NCBI RefSeq assembly: GCF_000346465.2
Contig: NC_034010.1
Span: forward strand, 18,306,334-18,370,333
Origin: Prunus persica
Lineage: Eukaryota; Streptophyta; Magnoliopsida; Rosales; Rosaceae
Length of the DNA stretch: 64,000 bases
Direction: 5' to 3'
The translations under genes were made by a program, and so were the position numbers. Positions 11,590 to 22,800 of this stretch are shown in pieces. The first letter of the stretch is position 1, and every line of letters starts with the position of its first letter. Under the pieces are notes generated by a model. The model saw nothing but the letters and a program-made list of their open reading frames with translations, searched no databases and was not told the origin of the DNA.

Positions 11590-12060
11590 GTTAGGTCTCA
11601 CGTGGCGTAGGTTATCCGGCGTTGAGACAGACCCCATACGTGGCATTGGTTGTACCGGCGTATGGGGAGATATTGTGATATTGTGATATTGTGTTGAGGT
11701 CGCACGTGGCGTAGGTTATCCGGCGTGTCGACAGACCCCATACGTGGCGTTGGTTGTACCGGCGTATGGGGAGATTTGTGATATGATGTTGAGGTCCCGC
11801 GTGGCGTAGGTTATCCGGCGTTGGGACAGGCCCCATATGTGGCGTTGGTTGTACCGGCGTATGGGGAGTTATGTGATATGATGTGCAGGTCTCGCGTGGC
11901 GTAGGTTATCCGGCGTTGAGACAGACCCCATACGTGGCGTTGGTTGTACCGGCGTATGGGGAGATATTATGATAGTATGGCATGGTCGCACGTGGCGTAG
12001 GTTATCCGGCGTGTTGACAGGCCCCATACGTGGCGTTGGTTGTACCGGTGTATGGGGAGA
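11590..12060. repeat. LTR minisatellite block 2
   Basis: Five more units of the same repeat, in the duplicated part of the 5' LTR. The stem order is GTCTC, GTCG, GTCCC, GTCTC, GTCG, each with its matching 3' arm. Confidence 0.8.
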
Positions 12061-12492
12061 TTATGTGAAATACAGAGAAATGAAATAAGGTATCGCCTAT
12101 GTGTGGAATTGGGTTTTATGGAAGAACTACGTGTGGCTTGATCCCTCAAGGAGGGAACGTAGGCAGCCTAAGGTTATTAGGTGCAGCCGCAGAATAAATG
12201 TTAGTCATAATTTATATTTGAATTGTTTGGTAGTTGGTTGAGAATTATTGGAAGGCCGAAGGCCATTTATGTGGATTGCATGAAATTATATTGTGCATGC
12301 TGCCAGTTGTGAATATTAAATGCGTTTTTATGCAGGTTGAAATTTTGGGAAATGTCCAATTTTTAGGGGAGACTCTGCCGAAATTTCGGCAGGAAGTCTC
12401 GGTCTTTAGTAAGTGGGCCTGGCATCGGGGTGATGTCAGGAATTCCAAAGGGTTCGCCTCGGGTTTCGAAAAATCCGGGGCGGGTCCTTTCA

Positions 12493-13521
12493 GTTGGTAT
12501 CAGAGCTCTAGGTTCAATTTCCTGTGGACCCTGCACCTTATGTGCATCCTTAAATTGTGGGGATCAAAATGGGTTCCATCTCGGAATGGCACATTTGCGA
12601 CGTTGAGGACGTCACAAAAGTCAAATTATTTCACAGAGGGAAGATACATAGGCCGCCGGAGCATAAGAAGAGCTGGAGCTTTACCACAGACAGTGGTTGT
12701 TTCAGAAGTTCCGGAAGATTTCGAATAGAGGCTGAAGGTTTTGCATAGGCTAACACCTGTACTTATGGTACAGTTGGATGTTCCTATGCCAAAGTTGTTC
12801 GTTGAGTCCGCATAAGCGGGAGGATAGGGAGTTGATCAACCTGCTTCTAGGGATCCTCCATTGCCTGAACATGTTGCTAATTTTCGATTGTGCGCCTAGA
12901 GCACCGAGTCGAAGATACTAAGAGCACAACCTTTCTCTAGGACGAGCAACTCCCTGACATTTGGATCAAGAGATCCAAGGTCTGAAAGGTGGCGTTAGTA
13001 TAATCGAAATCACAAGTGTAGAAGAGATTACGATAGCCTTAATTCTTTTACAGAAAAAGGCTCGTGTGTGGTGGGAATACTGTGGTCAAATCCAAGGATG
13101 AGACCCAGATGGATTGAGTAATCCTACCTATGGAGATGGAGAGAGTACTTAGGGGTATCATCTCACGTGAGCACGTTTGAGTAGAGATCTTTCATTGGAA
13201 TCAGAAATGGATCATGGTCGAGAGAGATAGATGATGATTACAATTCGGTAAAAATGATCCTTTCTGACATTCCTCTCAAAGAATCGTGTTGGCAATGCTG
13301 CTTATCGATTCTAAAGAAAGAAGGAAAATATCAAGAAGTCAAAGAAAACGGATCTTCTTTTAGTAGGGAAGCTAGAAGAGAATCAAATCACAAATGGAAG
13401 CGTTTAGCTTTCAAAGGAAGAGCTGGGGGAACCCGAGTGGTAGATGCGGGCCCAATGCTCATAACCCTTTGAGTGACAGGTAGGAAATTTCGGGGACGAA
13501 ATTTTTATAAGGGGGGTAGAT
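12493..13521 (+). pseudogene. Internal region of the LTR element with a gag-like remnant
   Basis: The region runs from the tRNA-Met primer-binding site to the purine tract. No long ORF is present. A short stretch around 13000-13090 reads like the core of a gypsy Gag (a Leu/Ile-rich helix followed by a KARVWWE-type motif) and is soon followed by a stop. No protease, reverse transcriptase or integrase is seen. I infer a decayed or deleted gag and a non-autonomous element. Confidence 0.5.
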
Positions 13522-13765
13522 TGTAACACCCCGACCCCAAATTTAGCCCTTATTTAAATTATTTAATTATTTAAGGGCATTTTGGTCATATTTTTAACCG
13601 GAGAGATTTTGGGGCAGTGACTAGTATTTTTGGATAGGTCGTACTGAGACGAGTTCATAGACACGTAGTGGGCTTGAATCGGAGTTGTAACGAGAGATAT
13701 ATGGTCAAAAGAAGCCCAGTGGCACAATCGTAAATATTTTGAAATGAGATTTTTTATAAAACTCA

Positions 13766-13829
<64 letters not shown>

Positions 13830-15105
13830 GCGACCTCTCTCCCTCTCCCGTCGGCCCTCTCTCTCTCTCTCTCTCCTCGTATCTCCGGCCACCGACCACG
13901 ACTGTGGACGGGGCCGGTACTAAAACTACCAGGACGACGTCCTCTTCCTTCCCCGACCGTTCCCCGCCGGTGACGCGGCCTGTGCTGGCCGGAAAATGCA
14001 GAAAACCGCCGGTTTTCAGTCGAAACTTCAAGCTCCTCGATCTCCTTCGTTTCTCAACCAAATCGTTCGAGTAAGGTATGGTTTCTCAGCTATTTTTCAT
14101 GCTCTAACTGATGTTTGGCTGGGTTTTGATCGATTTTACCTCTAGATCACTCGATTTTCGAATTGAAAATCGGCCGAACTTCGGCCACCGTGATCGGCCA
14201 TTTTCGGCCACTTTTTAGGGTAGGTCCAAGAACAAAAGTGGCTCCAAATAGGGTGTTATACCTAGGGTAGGAGTACCGGCGTATGGGGAGATATTGTGAT
14301 ATTGTGTTGAGGTCGCACGTGGCGTAGGTTATCCGACGTGTCGACAGACCCCATACGTGGCGTTGGTTGTACCGGCGTATGGGGAGATTTGTGATATGAT
14401 GTTGAGGTCCCACGTGGCGTAGGTTATCCGGCGTTGGGACAGACCCCATACGTGGCGTTGGTTGTACCGGCGTATGGGGAGTTATGTGATATGATGTGCA
14501 GGTCTCGCGTGGCGTAGGTTATCCGGCGTTGAGACAGACCCCATCCGTGGCGTTGGTTGTACCGGCGTATGGGGAGATATTATGATAGTATGGCGTAGTC
14601 GCACGTGGCGTAGGTTATCCGGCGTGTTGACAGGCCCTATACGTGGCGTTGGTTGTACCGGCGTATGGGGAGATTATGTGAAATACAGAGAAATGAAATA
14701 AGGTATCGCCTATGTGTGAAATTGGGTTTTATGGAAGAACTACGTGTGGTTTGATCCCTCAAGGAGGGTACGTAGGCAGCCTAAGTTTATTAGGTGCAGC
14801 CGCAGAATAAATGTTATTCATAATTTATATTTGAATTGTTTGGTAGTTGGTTGAGAATTATTGGAAGACCGAAGGCCATTTATGTGGATTGCATGAAATT
14901 ATATTGTGCATGCTGCCAGTTGTGAATATTAAATGCGTTTTTATGCAGGTTGAAATTTTGGAAAATGTCCAATTTTTAGGGGAGACTCTGCCGAAATTTC
15001 GGCAGGAAGTCTCGGTCTTTAGTAACTGGGCCTGGCATCGGGGTGATGTCAAGAATTCCAAAGGGTTTGCCTCGGGTTTCGAAAAATCCGGGGCGGGTCC
15101 TTTCA
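13522..15105 (+). repeat. 3' LTR, internally deleted
   Basis: At 1584 bp it lacks the middle of the LTR. Sequence up to GTAGGAG at about 14274 jumps directly into the minisatellite at TACCGGCGTATGGGG. It carries (CT)n at 13770-13826 and four minisatellite units (14280-14675). Its last 430 bp are nearly identical to the end of the 5' LTR. Confidence 0.8.
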
Positions 15106-15110
15106 GTAAT

Positions 15111-15727
15111 TGTCACATCCCGGGATCGGCTCCGCCGTAGCACGATATTGTCCGCTTTGGGCCTCCCTCTCTGCCCTCACGGTTTTGTTTCTGGGAACTC
15201 ACGAGCAACTTTCCAGTGGGTCACCCATCTTGGGATTGCTCAAGCCCCCAACTCGCTTAACTTCGGAGTTCCTACGACTCTGAAGTCAGTGAGCTCCCAA
15301 AAAGCCTCGTGCTAGATGGATGCGGGTGTGCACATATAAGGCACATCACCCCCTCTCCGTTGGTTGATGTGAGATCTTACAATCCACCCCCCTTAAGGGC
15401 CCGACGTCCTCGTCGGCACACTCGCACCACACGGCAGAGTGGCTCTGATACCAAATTGTCACATCTCGGGATCGGCTCCGCCGTAGCACGATATTTTCCG
15501 CTTTGGGCCCCCCTCTCTGCCCTCACGGTTTTGTTTCTGGGAACTCACGAGCAACTTCCCAGTAGGTCACCCATCTTGGGATTGCTCAAGCCCCCAACTC
15601 GCTTAACTTCGGAGTTCCTACGACTCCGAAGTCAGTGAGCTCCCAAAAGGCCTCGTGCTAGATGGATGCGGGTGTGCACATATAAGGCACATCACCCCCT
15701 CTCCGTTGGTTGATGTGGGATCTTACA
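15111..15727 (-). mobile_element. Cassandra-type TRIM retrotransposon with 5S rRNA-like LTRs
   Basis: Two 271 bp LTRs (15111-15381 and 15457-15727) begin TGTCACATC and end ATCTTACA. They flank only 75 bp of internal sequence. On the minus strand the internal region starts with the primer-binding site TGGTATCAGAGCCACTCTG and ends with the purine tract AAGGGGGGTGGA. Inside each LTR, the minus strand of about 15190-15281 and 15536-15628 resembles 5S rRNA (GGAACTCCGAAGTTAAGCG, GATGGGTGACC), the hallmark of Cassandra. Flanks are GTAAT (15106-15110) and ATAAT (15728-15732). No protein is encoded. It abuts the preceding LTR element and sits in intron 1 of TNL-1. Confidence 0.9.
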
Positions 15728-15830
15728 ATAATAATAATAATAATTTCATTAACATACTAAAAATAAGTGTTTTCAATTTTATTATTATTATTTTTAATGT
15801 TAAGGTCCTTTCTATAGTTGGAAGAGAACC

Positions 15831-16457
15831 CTTAGGTCGTTTGATACTCATGACTGTCTTGGCATAGACTATACTTAAGGACTGTTTGGTAAAATACTGG
15901 ACTGGGAGCCGGATTGGGACTGTTTTTTATTTTTTTATTTTTTTCTTTCTTCCTCATCCCTGTCAACCCTCCCCACTTCTCCCTCATCCAGACCAACCCC
16001 ACTGCCCCACCATCACACAGCCAAACCTCACATCCTAGTTCACCATTTCTTTCTTCAACCTCCTCTCTTCAACATCAAAAAATTACTTTTCCAAAGAGAA
16101 ATCTTTCACTTTTCCCCATTTTCCTTTTCCTTTCATGAAACACAAACCAAAATCCAAAGTCCATTCCCAATTTTCATCTTCTCCTTTTTCTCTTTTACCT
16201 AACTTTCCCACTGGTTTCATTTTATTCCCAACTCTGTTTCTTCATTCCTTTCACGCATGAAAAAAAAAATAAAAAGAACCCATATTTATTTGATCCATTG
16301 TTCTTTGCTATAATTATCTCATTGGTTTTGCTTCAATTGGTCCACAAAGAAATTTATTTTTATGGGAAGTCTAATCCGATAGACATAGGCTTGGATTCTG
16401 AAACTCCAAAACATGTTATTGCCGGAGTTAATTGATTTATTTCCTGAATTTGGATTT

Positions 16458-16493
<36 letters not shown>

Positions 16494-16813
16494 TGCCATT
16501 TATGAGGGTGGGAGGTTATGGTTGCGACGAGAGGTGGGAAGTGATGGGTTTGATGAGGGGTGTGGTGGGGTGCAAGGTGTTGGCTGCGAGTTTACGACTA
16601 GATGCGGAGCGAGGAGGAAGTCATGAGCAATAAGAAAAGGAGGGGATTATCTTGTCCCCCCTTCACAAACGGGTTTCTGGAAGCACACCTACGGACGTGT
16701 TCTTGGTGGGCTTGGGATTGTTAATCCCATCTAAAACTAGAACCATGTCACAACATGGGATAAAAAGTTAGTCCAAGCCAGTCCAAGCTTAGAATGTGTG
16801 CCAAACAGGCCCT
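15831..16813. mobile_element. Probable non-autonomous DNA transposon (CTGTTTGG termini)
   Basis: GGACTGTTTGGTA near 15875 and CCAAACAGGCC near 16805 are inverted relative to each other. They flank about 940 bp, and TTGGACT-type words follow inside both ends. The interior has a pyrimidine-rich stretch (15925-16260) and (GA)n at 16459-16490. No transposase is seen and no target duplication was resolved, so the boundaries are approximate. Sequence on both sides is TNL intron. Confidence 0.4.
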
Positions 16814-16824
16814 CATTGCACTCC

Positions 16825-17068
16825 TTTATCATGATTAACAATTCAAATAATAGACTTTAATAGTTAAAGATAGTATGGTGATTGTGTATTTCCTATTGTT
16901 GATGTACAAAATGTAGTTGGCACTTTCCCTGTTCAAAACTTGTCATTGGTTGTAAAACATACTTTGGAATGGCTAAAACCGTTTTTAAAAGAGCTTCTGC
17001 ATATTTGATTACTGGCATGTGTTTCAACCCCATAAATCAAATCTCTAGCCCTCAACATTTTTTATTGA
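16825..17068 (+). other. Residual TNL-1 intron 1 sequence
   Basis: This stretch (for example GATGTACAAAATGTAGTTGGC) matches the intron downstream of the TNL-4 TIR exon at about 54230-54450. It shows that the transposons entered a TNL intron. No gene is seen. Confidence 0.6.
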
Positions 17069-17084
17069 CACTACTACAAAAAGT

Positions 17085-19850
17085 GAAAAAGACGACTAGA
17101 AAACAACGACGGTCTAAGTGAAAACCGTCGTGGTTTTTAAAAAGACGACGGTTCTAAAAACACCGTCGTGTAATACCACCTTAGACAACTAAAAAATGGA
17201 GATTCAAATGGCTGTTCAAAAACAACGACGTACCTAATTAAACAACCGACGTCTATTTGAAACAGATTTCCGCAGTGTAAAATCAAAGCCAACAAAGAAC
17301 GGCAGAAGTTATGAATCGACCGACGTAGAAAGTAAAGACGACGATTTCAATAAAAGCCGCCGTTTTTACTCATTAAATAACACGACGAGGTTTTCGTATA
17401 AGACGCCGTATAATTACAAACAAATCCACGGCTTTAAAATACAAAATATCGCCGTATTAAATTAATGTACAACGACGGAAAATATAAATATATCGACGTC
17501 ATTCTCGTATAGTTCTACGACGTTATCTTTAAATCGTACTATAAAATTTAACGTCGTATTTATTCATTTTATACGTCGTACCTTTAATTTAAACCGTCGT
17601 CTTAATAAGAATTTTTGTTAACAATTTTTTTCTTTGATTTTCTTATCCTACGTCGGTAAATCTACTTAATGACAAGAATTGAAATAACCACGACGGTTTA
17701 TATAGAAAACCGCCGACATAATCAGATTTTTCTGAGATCCCAAGGGTTACGAAATCTTACCAGATGGAACTCTGTTCCACATCATAATCTTAACAGATGA
17801 CACAGATTTGCAATCAGAGAGACAATTTTTTGGAAGTTGATGATGTGTGTGCGTTTGTGTATCTACAAATATTATACCTAACGTTGTTGCAAATTTGCAA
17901 TCAGAGAGACAATTTTCAACGACGGCTATATTATACCTAACGACGTTTAAAAAACAAATCAACGACGTTGTTTCAACGACGGTTATATTAAACTGAAACC
18001 GCCGTTGTTTCAGTTTCTTTAACAGTTTGGTCCTTTATCTTTCTGCAGGACTTGTATAGTTCAAAGCATTGACAATGTCTTCATCATATCTCCCAGCAAC
18101 TACTGATTCGATTGCTCATGCTTTAGAGGCCATCTGAAGCCATTTCTATTCTTTATCGCATTCTTGAAACCCATCTTCTTCTTCTGAAGCTCTACGGATA
18201 AAGGAAGAGGCTATCACAAATCTGACGGATCTTCTTAGCCAAGAAAATCAAGCAGAGGAGCGAACTTTCCTTCGACAGCGAGTGGAGGCCAGGCTTGCAT
18301 CTCTTTTGATGGAAAGCAAGGAGTATTCAGAAGCACTAAGTGTCCTATCAGGCTTGATCAAGGAAGTGAGAAGGCTAGTTGACAAGCTTCTTCTTGTGGA
18401 CATAGATTTGATGCGAGTAAGCTCAATTTCTCTTTGAGAAAGACATCCAAATTATTGTCTTTGAGATGTGAGAGACAGTGTCTCTGAGAGAGGAAGAACT
18501 TGGAACCCTAAATGTAAACCGAAAATGAATGAAAGCGACAAATTTATAGAATAAATTTTTAAAACCAACGGCGGTCCTTACAAAAAAACCGACGTTTAAA
18601 TTGTAAAATCAACGTCGGTATGACCGACGTATATTACAGAAATCCACGTCGGTACATTAATAAAAATGACGTGTTAAATAATCTACCATGACGCGAGTTA
18701 TTACTTATGTACTTTAATTTTTGAGTTTACTACGACGGTACCTACAACACTATATGTAACCGCCGTATTATTTTTTTGAAATGGTTTTATATGTAAGCAA
18801 CTTTTCGTCTACCTGACTTACACCACTGTTTCCAAACCCGATTAAAAATTTCAATCTCCCAGAGAAAACTTTTTCCTTGTCAGAGCACTGTCAGAGTATC
18901 TCATCGTCTTCCTCTCGTCTTCTTCGTCGTCTCTGAACTTAAACATCGTCTTCCTCTTGCTTTCATTGCACGCAAAAGGTAAGCTTTCATTTTCACTATT
19001 TTGGTTGCTGTTTTGCATGCTCATACATTTTTTGTTTGAAAAATCTTTTTACCTTTTTTCTGGCCAAAATCATTTTACTTCTTTCCAAGTTTGATAAAAT
19101 ATACAGACAAAAAGGGAAAGTTTCCAACTTTGAAGACAACTACCTCAACTAAATAAGACGACGGTAGCTTCTTATTTACGTGGTTAAATATGTAGACCAC
19201 GACGGTTCGTCAGTCGTTCTAGCGTCGTCTGAAAATTGACAAAGTTGTTTTTAAAATTATAGTCTTTTTTTTTATTTGCTTGTTTAATTGCAGGTTTGAT
19301 TTCTCTGAACAATGGTTTTTGTTTTTCCCTAATTTGATAAAATATAAAGAAAAAGAAAGTAGGGTTGGTATCTAATATAGACGACAGTATCTTATTGTTT
19401 TACGTCGTGTGAATGTTAATACCACGACGTCATATTAAAATACCGTCGTCTATATAAGATTCCAAAACTTTCTTTCTTGGCCTTGTATTTTATCAAATTA
19501 GAAAACAAAAACCATGGTTCAGAAAAATCAAATCTGCAATCAAACATTCACAGAGAAAGAAAGAAGGGTTTTGGATCCTTATATAGACGAAGGTATATTA
19601 CTATTGACGTCGTGTGAACATCAATACCACGACGTTATATAAATATTTCGTCGTTTATAGTTAATTATCACGTCTTCCGGTAAATATCAACTTAATAAGT
19701 TATTATTACGTCTTATTTTATATTATTTCGTCGTTGTTTAATTACCTTGGTTTTAAACATTTATTACGTCTGAGATTATTTCATTGCGTCGTTTAAAATC
19801 ATATCATACGTCGTATTTTATTAATAACCGTCGTTTGTGTTCTTAATCTT
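17085..19850. repeat. Left subterminal CGTCG/CGACG repeat region of the CACTA element
   Basis: Dozens of ACGACGG/CCGTCGT-type words in both orientations occur at about 20-22 bp spacing. They are interrupted by the RPN6 fragment (18075-18451) and a presumed 5' UTR exon of the accessory gene (about 18890-18978, donor AAAG/GTAAGC). In En/Spm elements, subterminal repeats bind the TNPA protein; that role here is inferred. Confidence 0.75.
18075..18451 (+). pseudogene. RPN6: Captured RPN6 (26S proteasome lid subunit) gene fragment
   Basis: The fragment starts MSSSYLPATTDSIAHALEA, which is the N-terminus of plant RPN6/PSMD11, a PCI-domain subunit of the proteasome lid. It continues with an EEAITNLTDLL segment, ERTFLRQRVEARLASLL, KEYSEALSVLSGLIKEVRRL and KLLLVDIDL. 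The order is correct, but a central portion between QENQAE and ERTFL is missing. The frame carries internal stops, single-base losses near 18172 and 18422, and then CACTA repeat resumes. The joined parts look like cDNA or an internally deleted gene copy. It cannot encode a proteasome subunit. A non-coding or silencing role is possible but untested. Confidence 0.85.
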
Positions 19851-19888
19851 TTCCTGAAATATTTTCACTTGCAGTTTTGTCTGTAAAA

Positions 19889-22800
19889 ATGGTTTCTCAA
19901 GACCAAAGTAAGGACTCTGGCTCCAAGAAAAATGGAGGTAAGGAGCTTGGAATGGTAACTCCTCAAGAGAAGTCTTCGAAGAAGATGAAGTTTGCTTCAT
20001 CATCTGCTGAGACAGAACCAACCAGCACGACAACAATCTCTGATGATTCAAAGTCTGGTCGAGGTATGAGCACAATGCCTCGTGTTGTGAAGAGAAAACT
20101 TCAGAAACTCAGGCCAATTGTTGAGTACAATAAAAGGGGGAAAGGAATTGGCCAAGCATAGTGAGATGCAGTCCTACATTGGTGTGTTGGCACGCTCCAG
20201 AGTTCCACTTGTGGACATGAAATGGGCTCAAATCCCCAAGGATATAAAGGAGTAGATTTGGGAAGCAGTTGACATTGCTTTTGTGGTAGGTCAAGGGGGC
20301 AAGAACTCTGTGTTAGCTTCTGCTGCCAAGAAATGGAAGGATTTCAAGTCTACACTAACGAGGCATTATATCCTTCCATACACCAATGACAGGGAGAGAT
20401 TAAGCCAACCCCCTGAAACATATAAATTCATAGAGAAAGCACAATGGGATGCCTTTGTAGCTTCAAGGTTATCCAAAGATTTTGAGTCTGTGCATTCTCA
20501 ACATGCACAGATTAGGGAGAAACTTGAGTACAATCATCGATTGTCTCGAAAAGGATATGCTGGTTTGGAGGATCAATTGGAGGAAACCATGCCTGGGGTA
20601 GAAATTGATCGATCTACCTTATGGAAGAGAGCTAGACAGGACAAACATGGTAACATCCCGGATCCAAAGGTGGCAGAGAAAGCAAAATTAATTGTAAGCC
20701 TACTCACTCTGTTTTAAATTTTTATTAAACTGTGAATAATTCTTATTACGTCTTATGTTATATTTTGCATCGTGTGAATGATATTACCACGTCGAAATTT
20801 TTTAAAAAACTTCGTTAAAGGTCTAAATCAGGAATCACTACTCTGTTTTCTGTAATTATAGCATAAGATGTCGGTGGTTCATTTTCGCGTCGTTTGTATT
20901 AAATTACTACGTCGAAATGTTTTAAACAAGGTCGTTAAAGGTGTGAATATTGAATCATCCCTCTGTTATCTGTAAATAAAGCATAAGACGTCGGTGGTTT
21001 ATTCATTTCGTCGTTTTAAAAAACTAACCACGTCGGTATAACTACCGTCGTGATAAATTATAATAACGTCGATTTATATGTTATTGTGTCGTGTGAAATT
21101 ATATAATACGTCGTTTGTATATAAATAACCGTCGTGTGTTTTTTGTTCTTACTTTTTTATATATCTTTGTTTTAGGATGAATTGCAAAAACAAGTCTCGG
21201 AAGGCAAAGTCAGTGTATCTGGCAGCAATGATGTGCTGACCATGGCTTTGGGCCCCGAGCATCCAAGCAGAGTCAGAGGTGTAGGTGCTGGGATTTCCCC
21301 AAGGCAATATTTCAATTTACCCAAACCCCAGAGGATGAGCTTTGACGACCGTTTAAAGGACAGTTTAAGAGTTCTCCTTCAAGAAGAGAATAAAAAGATG
21401 GAAGCTAAGGCAAGGGAAGAGGCTTTAAGGATGGAGGCTAGAACCAAACAATTGGTAGAGGCTAAGAGGGAGCATTTCCTGAGTCAGCTTTCCCAATTAA
21501 TTCCCAATTTTGATCCAAGCATGCTTAAACCAAGAATTAGCCAAAGTCCCAAAAATCCAATGTCTGACAAAGCAAGCTGCTCTGGAGGTGATGTGAGAGC
21601 CCTACATTTTGAGGATGATACTGCCAAAAATGGGAAACATCAGGAAGAAAAGGTAACATATCTGAACTTTGAATTCTCTGTTTTTTTAAAAACTATTAGA
21701 CGTCGTTATTATTAATAAAACCGTCGTTTGAAATACATACCACGACGATTTTAAAAATAAACCGTCGTTTGTATTTCAATACCACGTCGTATTTAGTTTA
21801 CTTGTTTTACACGCCATTAAACGTCGTTATTTTTAAAACTTTGTGGTTTTTAGACGACGGTGTTAGTCATTCCCGACGTAATATATAAATCCCACGACGT
21901 TTACTATTTACCATCGTTTAATAATTTAAGACGTCCATAATTCTTACATACTGTCTTGTGTTTTGTCTTACCACGACGTTTGAAATTAATTTTTTTAATT
22001 TCTCTACATTCTTTATTACTTAAAACAGAAAAATGAGGAAAAAAAAGATGAAGAGAAGAAAGAAGAAAAAGAAGATGAAAAGGAGAAAGAAGATGAAGAA
22101 AAGCATGACGACCAGGTATGTTCACATAACTTTGCCTTTTTTATTTGTTTTTCAAAATTTCAGACGTCGATATTTTTCTTTAAACCGTCGTTTGTTTACA
22201 ACTTAGACGGCGGAATTTTTTTTAAGACGTAATAAATTATTCACCACGACAGTTTTTTCACCGTCGTTTAAATTCTTTTCAGACGACGTTTTATTCCTTA
22301 AACCGTCGTTTTTATTGAATTACCACGTCATTTTTTTTATTTCTTTAAACAGATTATTAAAGTTGTTGATTATTCAAATATGGAGGCGCCATCTTCTTTA
22401 AAATCCCTTTGTCGTTATGTGGAAACGACACTCGTGCCTCAGGATAAGACCCTGCACTTTACAATTGATAAGGAGGTGTTTGGTCAAGAACGCGATACCT
22501 TCGTCCTGCCTGAAGATATTACACAATTTGCAGGCATGGAAGAAATAGGAGCTACTGTCATTGCTGTATATATGAGGTTTGTCATTCTAAAATAATACGT
22601 CGTTGGTTTATTTATTGCGTCGTCTTAAATAACTAACCACGTCGTTAGTATGTACCGTCGTGATAAATATATTATAACGTCGTTGTCTATTTCAATACGT
22701 CGTGTGAAATTTTATAATACGTCATTTTGTTATACATAACTGTCGTGTGTTTTTTTTGTGCTGACTTGTTTATATTATTTTATATATTTAGGTACTTACA

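Larger units (their letters stand above)
7851..12492 (+). repeat. 5' LTR enlarged by internal duplications
   Basis: At 4642 bp it is nearly twice the related solo LTR at 46421-48880 (2460 bp). By eye, 8758-9626 repeats 7940-8757, joined at a TTGGGACCG match, and 11086-12492 repeats 9627-11085. It contains (CT)n at 8100-8132, GC-rich stretches and two minisatellite blocks. Its ORFs are not conserved coding sequence. Confidence 0.75.
7851..15105 (+). mobile_element. LTR retrotransposon, short internal region (gypsy-derived, LARD-like)
   Basis: The element begins TGTAACACCCCGACCCC and ends GGGTCCTTTCA. Direct repeats are ATAAT (7846-7850) and GTAAT (15106-15110), differing at one base. A primer-binding site complementary to initiator tRNA-Met (TGGTATCAGAGC) starts at 12496. 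A purine tract, AAGGGGGGTAGAT, precedes the 3' LTR. The internal region is only about 1.03 kb, so the element would depend on another for its proteins. The LTR ends are nearly identical by eye (12060-12492 against 14675-15105), which suggests a young insertion. The start motif and the purine-tract context are typical of Ty3/gypsy chromoviruses. It lies in intron 1 of TNL-1. Confidence 0.85.

Noticed and set aside
10010..14449. Minus-strand ORFs that look like a tandem-repeat protein (RRYNQRHVWGLSTRRITYAT units)
   Set aside because: They lie in the LTR minisatellite, whose unit length keeps a frame open by chance. The DNA is conserved as hairpins, and the frame is lost between blocks and in the solo LTR.
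15190..15628. 5S rRNA gene copies
   Set aside because: The 5S-like parts are inside short LTRs with a tRNA-Met primer-binding site and purine tract, so they belong to a Cassandra element, not an rDNA array.
15309..15867. Two ORFs starting with the same MLDGCGCAHIRHITPSP sequence
   Set aside because: They are the same part of the two Cassandra LTRs read twice, not a gene pair.
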